Shown piece by piece: positions 10,601-20,400 of a DNA stretch of 24,109 nt. The stretch's first letter is position 1. The number at the start of each line of letters is the position of its first letter. A program made the position numbers and the translations under genes. Source of the stretch: Apostichopus parvimensis (Eukaryota > Echinodermata > Holothuroidea > Aspidochirotida > Stichopodidae); the NCBI GenBank assembly GCA_000934455.1, contig KN882654.1, forward strand, positions 80,120 through 104,228. Reading direction: 5' to 3'. The notes beneath the pieces are model-generated. The model was not told the DNA's origin. It saw only the letters and a list, made by a program, of their open reading frames with translations, and did no database searches.

Positions 10601-12198
10601 GTTCGGAACACTGCGAAGTTTGGACACCCCTAAGAAATACACGATTTCACCATGACAACCTACAGGAAGAGCCAAATTTCACCAAAATGTACAAAGCTAC
10701 AGTTATTTTCTCTCCAAAATGACCCGTGTGCAAGTAAGTACTTACATATTTGTCAATAAAATGACGAAGATATATGAAGTCTGTTATAATTACTGAAAGA
10801 GCAACTGCGCCACCAATTTTATCACCAGCGCCACACTGTGGGAACGAGTGTCCGAACTTCGCAATACTCTAGCAAAGAAATACCAGTTCCACAATCACGA
10901 AGAATCTTCTTTTTTACAACGTGAAAACAGTTTGCAGGAAAGAAAGTTTGGCCGTGTATCTTAATATAACACACTTCTCCCACCATATCAAGTATATTTT
11001 CAGGTGATTAATACCAGAAGATATAGTTTTGGGGTGATTTAAGGCTTAGGTGTCCGAACTTCGAAGTGTCCATGCTATATAGGGCCTATTATATTACATT
11101 ACTTAGGCCTAAGTACGGTATGACTAATTACCATACCGGACCATACCGGACCATATCGTACCATATCGGACCCAACCGGAGGCAAAATAAATGACCATCA
11201 GACACCACCGGACTTATCAAATGCTTATTTTTTATCCTTAAATGAATCCCGAAAACAATGAAGTCTATTTGGGATGAAATTCACTTGTTTATGAACTTTG
11301 AGGTATAGGCATTACCTACATTATGATTACTATAGTGAGATTTGGCAGTGAATCATCAGTGATGGAACTCACTTTAATCAAAGTATACACCGCTAATTAG
11401 TGAGATCTGCCTTACATTTCGTCAGTGATGGAACTCACTTTGATCAAAGTATACACCGCTAATTGCATTGAGTTAAGTCCTAAAACTTAGTCCCTATGTG
11501 AAAAATGATGCATTTGGTTTGGAAATAACTTATCCAAGACCAGCAAAAGCTTCTCTCTCTCATTTTTCATACTGTTACCCACGGCATATTTGATACCAGA
11601 TTTGTTGTCAACATTCATCCCAAATTACGATTTTGAGATGAATGTTGACACATAACCAGCATTTTAATGATAAAATATAATAAAAATGACTCCGGTGGTG
11701 TCTGATGGTAATTTATTTTGCCTCCGGTTGGGTCCGGTATGGTCCGATATGGTCTGGTATGGTCCGATTGGGTCCGGTATGGTAATTAGTCATACCCGCC
11801 TAAGTAGAGTCCTATGTGTTAAATTAATCACCAATTTGAATCTTAAGTTCTTTCTGCTTCATCTGCCAATAGCCTACCCCCCAAAAAATAAAATATTTTG
11901 GAAAGTATCATATCCATTCCATAACCCTGGGTTTGTAGGCTAGGCCTATACCGTATAACACTAACAAGTAACAATTACAGCTATTGGCTAGCTAAGTAAG
12001 GCTTGTTCTACCGTTCTGGATCCTAACGTTAAATCAGTTAGGCTAGGCCTAAACTAAAGTTAGGGACGACGTTAAGGCTAACTAGTAGTAGCCTATTAAT
12101 TATTAAATAGTTTATCCTACTTACGATCCTGCTCGAAGGTATTTCTTCACGCCAGCCCTGTCCGGAATCATTAGTAGCTGTTGTTTACTCTTGTCCAT
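4523..12198 (-). CDS. Unrecognised Ser/Arg-rich, acidic nuclear-type protein, eight exons, 707 aa model
   Basis: Exons, 5' to 3' on the minus strand: 12198-12125, 10068-9966, 9257-9146, 8469-7253, 6433-6109, 5489-5454, 5158-5053, 4673-4523. Every junction keeps frame and uses GT..AG (GTAAGT after exon 1; GTAAGT after exon 5). It starts MDKSKQQLLMIPDRAG and ends YLHIS. No enzyme motif, signal peptide or membrane segment is visible. It is rich in Ser, Arg, Lys and Glu, with many S/T-P sites (RSPPRT, RRRRTPQ, ENISPK, MSSPSP), basic NLS-like clusters and a poly-Ser run, so a phosphorylated disordered nuclear protein is likely. GMSPLD occurs at residues 312-317 and 494-499. A short helical-looking segment, ISDLCDLDILLNCVQEE, lies near residue 640. 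CENP-U is a weak possibility. The exon 6 acceptor and exon 8 are the least certain. It is divergent from ASH2L. Confidence 0.72.
4674..5052. other. Last intron of the - strand gene (copy 2), filled by a SINE
   Basis: Nearly all of this 379-base intron is SINE (4690-4986). Only 14 bases remain at the acceptor side and about 66 at the donor side. Confidence 0.45.
4690..4986 (+). mobile_element. tRNA-derived SINE, copy 2
   Basis: This is the same insertion carried by the second duplication unit, with head 4690-4755. The B box here reads AGGTCGAGTCA and keeps the CGA core of RNA polymerase III B boxes, which copy 1 has lost. The head begins 14 bases upstream of the exon 8 acceptor of the - strand gene. 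Confidence 0.8.
5053..5489 (-). CDS. Exons 6-7 of the - strand gene
   Basis: Exon 6 (5489-5454) is only 36 bases and codes ARLHKQTKVALK. Its acceptor is taken as the last AG of a GGAGAGAG run because only that choice keeps the frame into exon 7. Exon 7 (5158-5053) codes GDEAIPPISTAKRK and then the amphipathic ISDLCDLDILLNCVQEE, the most structured-looking part of the protein. Its acceptor is GCTTTCACAG and its donor CCAG|GTACTA. Copies lie at 1509-1544 and 1108-1213. Confidence 0.6.
5490..7252. other. Introns 4 and 5 of the - strand gene (around exon 5)
   Basis: The two introns (6434-7252 and 5490-6108) are AT-rich. Intron 4 has an 11-A run near 6466 and a GTTTGATGTTTGATG triplet repeat near 7023. 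I see no RNA gene or mobile element. The same holds for 1545-2163 and 2489-3306 in copy 1. Confidence 0.6.
6109..6433 (-). CDS. Exon 5 of the - strand gene
   Basis: The acceptor is TTCCATTCATCAG and the donor G|GTAAGT. The exon encodes DLLAKSRAQLRSN, then a Lys-rich stretch (KPRSGKELKKKAIG) and a final acidic patch (DSDVEVEEIEDEGQ). It joins exon 4 in phase 0. An almost identical copy lies at 2164-2488. Confidence 0.75.
7253..8469 (-). CDS. Large exon 4 of the - strand gene
   Basis: This 1217-base exon codes for residues 97-502 of the model. The acceptor is the TTCATAG just before 8469; the donor is CTCTG|GTATGT. The protein is low in hydrophobic residues and rich in Ser, Arg, Glu and Asp, with acid runs such as DSSDEDGDVDTEAG and a poly-Ser run followed by RRSRK. 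The 3' 570 bases recur almost exactly at 3307-3890; the 5' 640 bases do not. Confidence 0.78.
8470..9145. other. Intron 3 of the - strand gene
   Basis: This is AT-rich with no recognisable element. It separates exon 3 (9257-9146) from the large exon 4. Confidence 0.6.
9258..9965. other. Intron 2 of the - strand gene
   Basis: It contains a 13-C run at 9593-9605 and AT-rich sequence. No gene or clear repeat is visible. Confidence 0.6.
10590..11069. mobile_element. Probable second MITE with two nested pairs of inverted repeats
   Basis: The left end holds AGTATTGCAAAGTTCGGAAC (10590-) and then ACACTGCGAAGTTTGGACAC (10608-). The first pairs with 10848-10868, the second with 11049-11069 (19 of 21 bases). 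All four blocks share a GTGTCCGAACTTCG core. I see no coding frame and cannot define a target duplication, so the outer limits and family are open. Confidence 0.55.
11356..11464 (+). repeat. Two 43-bp direct repeats inside the MITE
   Basis: 11356-11398 and 11422-11464 are identical except for one A/G difference, with a period of 66 bases. The second copy holds the perfect palindrome ACTTTGATCAAAGT (11437-11450), which the single difference breaks in the first. Confidence 0.85.
11606..11650. repeat. Internal hairpin in the MITE, 14-bp arms
   Basis: TGTCAACATTCATC (11606-11619) is the exact reverse complement of 11637-11650, with a 17-base spacer. Such a hairpin would form in single-stranded DNA or RNA. 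Confidence 0.85.
12125..12198 (-). CDS. First coding exon of the - strand gene
   Basis: ATG at 12198-12196 opens 24 codons plus two bases (MDKSKQQLLMIPDRAG...LRAG), then a consensus donor GTAAGT at 12124-12119. The phase-2 end joins exactly to the single leading G of the exon at 10068, giving a serine and an open frame. There is no other open ATG nearby in this frame with such a donor, which is why I chose it. The intron of about 2 kb that follows contains two transposon-like elements. Confidence 0.7.
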
Positions 12199-12790
12199 GT
12201 TGGGTAACCCGAAAGGTTGGATTGAGTCAACTAGGTCTAGCCTATACTGATTTATTTTACTAGTAGAGTTATGGCTAACACCAAGAAAATATTCTTCATT
12301 TCTATTAGTATTAGCCCTATGATGTGCTTTATAAATGTTTTCCGACAGAAATAATGCTAGTCGACATGTATTCCGAGGCTCACTTTATATAGTATAGGCG
12401 GCTACTATAATACTGTATTACTTATTTGAATTCTTCGAGGGAATGCGTTGTGTAGTGTTGGGAGCTAGTCATAGAAATTGATTGCTAGTACAGTGTTGGT
12501 ACGGTGTAATCGTGACTAGGGACTGAGGGAGCTACGTTAACTGTTTTGATTACCGCGCGATCGGAATGCCACCGGCGAAGGGTCAATCTGACAGTGAATA
12601 ACTTATTTCAATATTATATAGGCAAGTATGCATGGCATCTACTGTCTTGACTTATTATTAACATTTACTGACCAATATGGACCTGTTTATATCATTTGCA
12701 ATTTTCAGGGGGAAAAATCAGGATATGAAATGTTTACTTTGTAGTACAATATACTACATATATTTTTACTCTCACCAACATTCTCAGTCG

Positions 12791-12861
12791 GCACTGATGG
12801 TTCAGTGGTAGAATTCTCGCCTGCCACGCGGGAGGCCCGGGTTCGATTCCCGGTCAGTGCA
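12791..12861 (+). tRNA. tRNA-Gly (GCC)
   Basis: This is a complete cloverleaf: acceptor stem GCACTGA/TCAGTGC (12791-12797 with 12854-12860), discriminator A, and anticodon GCC at 12823-12825 in the loop CTGCCAC. The A box TGGTTCAGTGG is at 12798-12808 and the B box GGTTCGATTCC at 12840-12850. There is no intron. A TTTT terminator is at 12867-12870. Apart from compensated acceptor-stem changes it matches the animal tRNA-Gly(GCC) pattern, so it is probably a functional gene. It lies between the two divergent protein genes. Confidence 0.97.
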
Positions 12862-12866
12862 AATTC

Positions 12867-12870
12867 TTTT
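12867..12870 (+). terminator. RNA polymerase III terminator of tRNA-Gly
   Basis: TTTT lies 6 bases after the discriminator base of the tRNA, the usual position and form for polymerase III termination. Confidence 0.8.
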
Positions 12871-12966
12871 CTTCCATTCTGTCGGAAGGAAAATTAACTT
12901 GTAAATTTGATGGAGTAATGATTTTGTGTATTATCAGGAAAGATGGCTTAGATGGGAAAGGCTCTT

Positions 12967-13420
12967 CCCCGTAGTTTCGTTTGAAAAGTTTCATGTTGTG
13001 ACCTAAATTTCCATTTGCGTGTATATATGTTATGGTAGGTAGTAACATGTACAAGGGCGTAGGAACCGGTGGGGCTGGGGGGCGCCAGCCCCCCAGTGAA
13101 AAATATGGTGGGCGGAAGTATCATTCCGGCCCCCCCCCCCCGCTCCGCAAGTCAGAAAACCCCTTTTTCATTACCAAATGAGAAAAAAATCTCATTTGGA
13201 GCACCAAATTGCATCTAAGGCCAGGTGAAAATGCAAAATTATTTACAAAATGGAGTGGGTGTTGAAGTGTGCTATATTGCACCAAATTGCATCTGAGGCC
13301 ACCTGGAAATGCAAAAAAATTCCAAAAAAAGACCCCTCCCCCCCGTAGTTTCGTTTGAAAAGTTTCATGTTGTGACTTAATTTCTAGTTGCGTGTATGTT
13401 ATGGTAGGTAGTAACATGTA
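12967..13420. repeat. Long direct repeats flanking a repetitive insert
   Basis: 12967-13051 (85 bases, from CCCCGTAGTTTCGTTTG to GTAACATGTA) recurs at 13341-13420 with a few changes and a 5-base deletion. The insert between (13052-13340) opens GGGGCTGGGGGGCGCCAGCC, contains a 12-C run (13130-13141) and has two copies of a CACCAAATTGCATCT..GGCCA..AAATGCAAAA block (about 13200-13250 and 13278-13330). The divergence of the flanks shows that this is older than the 3.9-kb duplication. Confidence 0.7.
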
Positions 13421-14439
13421 TCTCAAAGTTGCTTTTCTGTTTATTTCAAATCAAAGCTGTAAGTATTGTATATTTATGTTTTTTACAATGACTTTTTACA
13501 GAGACTTAAAGAAAGGTAGTTATTTCTTGTTGTACACAGTTACGTGCGTGTGGTGGATACATAAATGTTTTATACATATTGTACATAATTTTCTATATTT
13601 ATTAGTTTTGTACAATGAAATTGTCCATAAACTGTTAGAGAATGAAAAAAAAATGTTGATATATTTGCCAGCGAATTAAAAGTTTTGTTTGTGTGTGTGT
13701 GCTTAGGTTACAATACATGGATGATATGATGCAGTAACAAAATGTTTCTGTTTCACTTTGTTGCCCTTTTATTATTTGACCCAGCTGTAACTTAAATGTA
13801 ACCATTCTAAGAGCTCAAGATTTCATTCATGTATAGTCAATTAATTATAAACCCAAATATCATGCTAGAAGTAAACTACTCAATTTAACTGGTCATTCAC
13901 ATACTGAATAAGGCCGTTTAACATAGTAATTTAGAATGACACACCCGATGGCCTTATTTATTATTATCCTGATATCATTTAGAGAATTAATACCTCTGAA
14001 AAGTATCTTGAAATTTTTTGCAGCAATTTTAGCATGGTAAAATTTGGAGCCAACACTGAAGAACTGAACAGTTCAGGTATGGCTCCTTCACGGTGACAGG
14101 TGCAATGTTCAAGCACTGGAAAATCGGCCAGTTGTAAATTAACCCTCAGTCTGTACCTAGATGATATTTTAATTTTACAGTAACTTGATTTTGCCTGTCT
14201 ATGCAAGGTCTTCAGCAAGTGCATTTGCAAGAGATGCAGTTTTGTTCGTCTGTTCCAAGCGTGGTGTCAATCAATTTAGAGCGTGTAATTTGCACCCATC
14301 ACAGCATTCTCAGTGTTTGACAAATAAATCGACTTCCGTAGGAAATCTGTGGAAAAAGAAAAACCAGTGATGCTTGAGAAACTCCGTACGCAAGCAAACA
14401 CGCCGAAATTCAACTTACCTGTGAGAAAAAATCTCGAAA

Positions 14440-17400
14440 ATGGACGAGTAAGTAGATCTCTACATCATAGAAAAACTTGTTTTTATCAAATCAGAAAACT
14501 TGCGACCATTTAAGCTTTCTTATAGGTCTCGCAATCCCCTTCCCTTTCGTTGTGAATAAAAAAAATGGTGTGTTCACAAGAAGCTTAGCTGTATTGTTGA
14601 TGAGGCAATGTGTGCAACAAAGTATATAGTAGTACTAGTTCAGCGAAACTGTTGTATAGATGTACATTACTAATACTACTTACTAATGTTACGGCACAGA
14701 TTATATTGTGCATAGGGTAGTTAGGTTATACTCAGTTACACGCTGGTCACACCACTGTAATGGGCGAGCCCCTTGTAAGACCAAATTTAGGTTTGAAGTA
14801 GTCGGTATTAACGTCATAATCAAACGTTGGCGAAAACAATTTACCGTACATATGTATGGAAATTTGTACAGCCTAGGCTAGTATCATAATTGTGTTTGCC
14901 CAAGACAAGATCATGCCCATTGTTTATTCATGAATATTAAATACTGAATTCCACAGTTCTTACTAGTTATTCTAAACTTGGCCAAAGTGAAAGTCTCTGG
15001 TACTAAGCCCAGTTGGGGGGGGGGGGGTAATGAGTTTCTTCAAACTGTAAGTGTAACTTTTCTGTGCAAGATTTTATCTTAAGATGATACTTTAATGTTT
15101 ATGTCCTTATTTTGAATATTATCAAAGTATTCAATATTTGACTGTTTATTTTTACTTTCTTCAGAATGGCTAAGGTGGAGGGAGGAGTTACACATGTAGC
15201 TGCCTCCCTTTCTTGCCCCTCCTTTCATTATTTTCATATATTCATTTAAGTTAATTAATGATGTCAGGACAATCATAGATTGTATTTTTTAACAGTGTTA
15301 CAAAAATGTACATAATTTTTCATAGGTCTAGGCCTACTTGCAAAAATGAAGATGGCTATGCTACGACATGAACAGCTCTGTCAGAGCTTTTGGAATGCCT
15401 AACAGACTCATGTAGCAAGTCCTAACTTGATTATTTAATGATAGACCAAAAATTGTAGCCCATTAACAGTTTGACTCTCAGAAACTCATGCAACTTATAG
15501 TTTCATTCCCTTAATTGTCATAATATGTATGTTTAAATTTTGAACTCATATTAACTTCTTAAAGCCCTCAGATAGACAGACCAAACATTTCTTTTATAAA
15601 ACTTTTCTCTTTAACATACACCATGTAGAACAACTGAAAAGGCCGATTCCGAGTTGACATCTTCACCTGCAAGTGACAAAAAGCAAGAATGTACCACAAC
15701 ATCAACTGTCCACCAACAAGATCAAACTCTGGATACAGCTGGCTCGGAAACGCTAACTGAAAAGAAACCAGTTTCTGGCAAAGAGAGCCCAAAGGAAAAA
15801 ATAGATCAGAGCAATACTGAAAAGCCAGCCAGTGAAATGGATGTAGATGAGCAGTCAGACAGCCAAGACAATGCAGCGGAACAAGCCGATACTCCAGTGA
15901 CCTTTGACCCACCAGGAATTGCCCAAACAGATCTCAATCAAGACGAATCTGGAGGTGAGTCACTTGATTCTAAAGAGACCGAGACAGTCGAGGTTGGTCA
16001 AACCGGTGAGACAGCCTCCATAGAAGAAGATATCAGCATGGAGATAACGGACGGTCAGGAAGTGGAGCTAATGGACACTAGCGGTATCGAGACTGCCTCC
16101 GAAGAGACGACGACCATCACCACGGAAACAGCCATGACAGAAGCAAAGATTGGAACAAAAGAAGGGGAAGAAGCAGTAACAGAGCAGAGTTCAACGGTTG
16201 AAGCATCTGAGAAAGGAGGGAAACCAACTTGCTGTTACTGGTAAGTTTAATCCAGTCAGTTGTATAAAATCAATTTCAAGTGTGTTCAAATTAAAGATTG
16301 GGATATAGGTAGTGCCACTATCTGAAGTTTGTGTGAATAGTTGTCTCTGGTTCTTGACATCTGAGCTGAGGTTTATACCTTGTTTCGATATAATTATTAC
16401 ACTGAACAAATTGGCTGTTCAAATTTGGCTTACATTACAATACAAATAATGAAAATGGAGATAAAGATTTTCAGAGTGGTATTACACTGTATTGACTATT
16501 GAATCATTGAAGCATTTAGCTCTGCGAAGTTCGCTTATTGAATTAATTATACAAGTGTAAAGTTGTTTGCAACACTTTTTCCACATATATCCATCATATT
16601 TTCAGTAGGGGGTTGTACACAAACTTTGTAACTTGAAAAACTTGAAAAACTTGCTACGCGCAATCTAAACACTGATTTATTCCCATCTCATGCAGTCATG
16701 GCTTTAAAGTTGGGTTAGGAAATTTGGGAGACTTCTATGACCTTTAGTATGGTTTGGTGCTTATTAATAGCATTCTGTAGCATTGGACATACTCAACATT
16801 GATGACCCTGCCAAATGAACATACAATTAACAATACTGTATTAAGTCAAAAAGAAATTATTAGAGCTCGGTGCAGAATGTCTCAAGTTACAATGCAAAAC
16901 TAACATTTCTTCTTTTTCATCTCTCATATTTTAATAGTGGTAGAGGTCGTAATCTGGACGTAGTTGAGCTACAATGCAGCATATGCATGAAGTGGTTTCA
17001 CAAAGACTGTCTCAGTATCAACCTTGGGTAAGATACCAGCTAAACCTAATGTGTTCTTTAAAGGTCTACACACGGCTATGAACAGCATTCTCCTAATCAT
17101 TCCAACAGGCATTAGAAATCATGAAAATAGCTGCAACTCTCATCAAAATCCATCAAAGATTGACCATTTTACAAGTCTTATCTTTATTCAAGTTTTATTC
17201 ATGTAAAGGGAGTGACTGCCTAAGTTGCTGTTATGTTATTCCTTTGTTTTTACAACCTTTGTTTTTAGGACACTGACTCCAGGTTTGTGACCTAAGGCAA
17301 TATTTTGAAATATTGTATTGTCTTCTTTGGAAAGAGGAACATCACATTATTTAAATGATATATGTGGGCTTGTAATAAGGGGTTGAGCAACGAGCATTGG

Positions 17401-20400
17401 CAAACAATGCCAGCTGTAAATTATGCAAGACTATATTGTTGTAACTTTCCGTTGAGATTCCACCCAGCATAGCAGGGATCACAAAGCAGGAGTGCAGTTA
17501 GCTAATGACCCACAAAGCTGTAACAAGCAAATGTTCTATAAGTGCCAGAGCAAATACATTTGATCAGAGCAAAATGTCAGAGAGAGCCAACATCTGAGCA
17601 ACTTCCAGGGTAGGGTATACTCAAGCCTAATGCCTTAAGGTCCCTGTCTATGAGATTAGTGTTACATTGTTGGGCCGATTTTGTGTTTATTAGCCGTAAA
17701 TATTGAAATCTTTGGTAGCTCAGATTTGGTACACAGACTGAGGCTACCTTTTGATAAATGGTCCTTCTTCTTCTTCTTCTTCTCTTTGTTTAGGAATTGT
17801 ATTCCATTCATGATGTCGTACACATTTTGCTGCAAGAGATGTAATCCGAACAACGTTGAGATGTACAGTAGGAAAGTTCCGAGTAAGTCACCTCTCTCCC
17901 CCACCTACTTCCCCCCCCCCCATTTTCCATCAACCTTCGCCCACTCCTTTAAATACACTGTGACAGTGCGTCAAAATTTGGTACAAGTTTATAGGAGAGA
18001 GAAACACCATCATTTCTTGAAGTTTTCATCTTTTCCCACAGATGCCCCGCCTTATTCTGCTTCTACTTCAGTTTGTGTTGAATTTATGTAGAATTTTGTT
18101 GTCGGAGAACAGACAGCTCTTTTGTGATTAGATAACAATTTTTTGGCAATGCAATTTGAAAAACAAAGAGTTAGATATCATTTTGTAACTGATAATAATG
18201 GATGGTATTGATTCCTGTCACTTTTCAATCTCTTTGAACGTTTTTTTCTTCACACGTACATAGATTTTAGCGTACTATGCTATGTCGTCTTAGCCAATCT
18301 CACCGCACAATCCAGAAAAGCCGACCCACCGAAAACTATGTTCTCAAAAGACGGGGATATAATTCCATTCATTGATGCAAACTGGGAGCTACTGACACCA
18401 GCCCAGAGAAGAACCACTGTTACCTGGCACTCCACTATTGTTAAAGCTATGGTAGGTTATTAATCACACTGATATTAATAATCCTGTAATTTTGACGAAA
18501 CAAAGACAAGTTGGTCATAGAAATAACAGTTGTGAAATGTCAAAGATAAAATGTACCGTCTTCACTCCATTGCTTGTCATGTCTCATGATTCTAACTGTA
18601 GTAATATGCTAATCCGTGTTATCAACTGCCTACCAGATTTCAGAGGGGAAGTGGGGGGGGGGGGTTTGAGGGGGGTCCTATTTAGATACTGAAAAGTCAT
18701 GAACAGGTAATGATTTGTCCAGTATTGCATCAGTTTTTGTATGCAGAAACCATGGTATTGTATATTGGGACAAAGTATAGAGCCTTCCACACTGCTACAC
18801 AACTTCCAAACATTAAATTATTCCTTGATGAATGTTTGCAGTAAACTATATCACAACTATTTATAATTCCCCTCTGTATGGGTCACCATGGCATCTGGTC
18901 AAAATCTATAAATCTCTTTGTCTGAAATCAACCGTCACCTCTGCAAATCACCTATTTTCATATTCTGGTGACAAATATTTTGACAAGTCGTTCTTTGGAT
19001 TATAAGGACTGTTTCCTTCCTCTCAATGTTGGGATATGGAACAGAAGATTTTTACTAAAGTTGCCAGTAAAATTCAGTATTTTTATCGAGCATTCATAAG
19101 TATAATCAGTTTACCGTTAGTTTTCTCTAGCTACCGTAATTCTTTAAATGTTTGCTATTTGATAGTCGGACAATCAACTCTGAGAAAGACACTTGATTTC
19201 TGCAATTGAGGATCACTGTAGGGACAATTTGTATTTATTTATATACTTTTGGATAATTATGAGCGTTTGAAAATAGGCATGGAAAAGGTAATTATGTTTG
19301 CATCTCCGATAAATGTTTATTTTGAACTATTCTTTGTTACAATGATTCTAGTAAAGTCATAAGCACTGAAATTGTCTTGAATTATGGAGATAAAAATTGC
19401 TAAGGGTAATTTGAACCAAAATGTGAGGGCTGTTCTTAGAATTGGTTAAGAATTTCGGAAAAAACTAAAAAATCATGCCATCCCATCTAAAATGGGTAGG
19501 CTTTGCTTGCTACTTGATGTTATTCAAATGCATTAGTTTGTCCTCAGTTATTTTTCGTTCTTTTTTTCAAATACACTGAGTTTTCATTTGGCAATCGGTT
19601 CTCTTCAGTTCGTTGTTTTGTGTAACTTTTTGCTGTGTTTGGTATTAAAGTGTCATTGTTTTTTACATAAAATTGAAGTTAGACACTTTCAGATGAATAT
19701 TAATGGACTTGTACTGTGTTGATGACGATGGAACTTTCATTTTCTCTGCTCTCTATAGATGAAAGATTCTGAAATGTTTGTCTCCAAAGAGAAGCCAGAT
19801 AACCCAGATGAGAATGATGAGGATTATCCACTCTTTGGACTTCTTGATCAGGTGAGGTATTAGCCAATCGAAAAAGAAAATGGGGGAACAGTTCAGGTAG
19901 TGATGGAGAGGAAGGGGGGGTGATGTTGTTCCTGGGTCTTTGACAGGATGAAGTAAGTGAAGTTATCACAGTAAAATTATGAGTTGGGAGTAGTGTAAAA
20001 GTTGGCACTTTTACTTAATAGAGTACTGAGTACCTGATCGACACATATGAGTGTCATCCTTTGCTGCTGAGGTTATTAATGATTACAAATGTGTGTGAGT
20101 GGACAGGATCAAAATTATTATTTCGCAAGAGATATTGCAATGCCTTTCGTCAAAATGGGGGAAAGGTTTAGGTTGTGATAGAGAGGAAGGGGTGTGTGAT
20201 ATTGTCCTGGGTCTTTGACAGGATAAAGTAAGTGAAGTTATTAAAGTATAATAATGAGTTTTGGAGTAGTGTAAAAGTTGGCACTTTTACTTTATAGAGT
20301 ACTGAGTACCTGATGGATACAAATGAGTATCATCCTTTGCTGGTGAGGTTATTAGTGATTACAAATGTGTGTAAGTGGACATGATCAAAATTATTATTTT

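Larger units (their letters stand above)
11116..11797. mobile_element. 682-bp MITE, Mutator-like (9-bp target duplication)
   Basis: Inverted repeats at 11116-11212 and 11691-11797 start GGTATGACTAATTACC and end in the ACCACCGGA region. GCCTAAGTA occurs directly outside both ends (11107-11115 and 11798-11806), a 9-base target duplication as made by Mutator-like elements. No transposase frame lies inside, so it is non-autonomous. The ends contain decamer arrays of CCATACCGGA type: five on the left (11131-11180), six on the right (11723-11782). It lies in intron 1 of the - strand gene. Confidence 0.87.
10069..12124. other. Intron 1 of the - strand gene
   Basis: About 2.06 kb. It holds the two inverted-repeat elements (10590-11069 and 11116-11797). 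The part nearest exon 1 (11930-12110) is rich in TAGGCCTA-like words. No coding exon is visible. Confidence 0.6.
12199..14439. other. Intergenic region between divergent genes
   Basis: It contains the tRNA-Gly gene and the direct-repeat block at 12967-13420. 12551-12590 has a small CpG cluster (CCGCGCGATCGG) that could mark a promoter of the - strand gene, though I see no TATA box or other core element. 13421-14439 is AT-rich with a short GT run near 13690 and no supported gene. Confidence 0.5.

Noticed and set aside
11131-11782. CRISPR-like array of decamers
   Set aside because: The repeats are 10 bases without spacers and lie in the inverted ends of a transposon in an animal genome.
13121-13426. 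101-codon minus-strand frame with two FAF..GLRCNLV segments
   Set aside because: It is the translation of the duplicated CACCAAATTGCATCT repeat and its C run.
13392-13679. 95-codon plus-strand frame rich in aromatic residues
   Set aside because: AT-rich chance frame starting inside a repeat flank, with no splice or family support.
13979-14230. 83-codon minus-strand frame in the intergenic region
   Set aside because: Length is within chance for this composition, and I see no motif or plausible exon joins.
17662-18091. Frames on both strands across 17662-18091
   Set aside because: They run through the TTC repeat, exon 4 and the C run. Only exon 4 of ASH2L (17794-17882) is supported.
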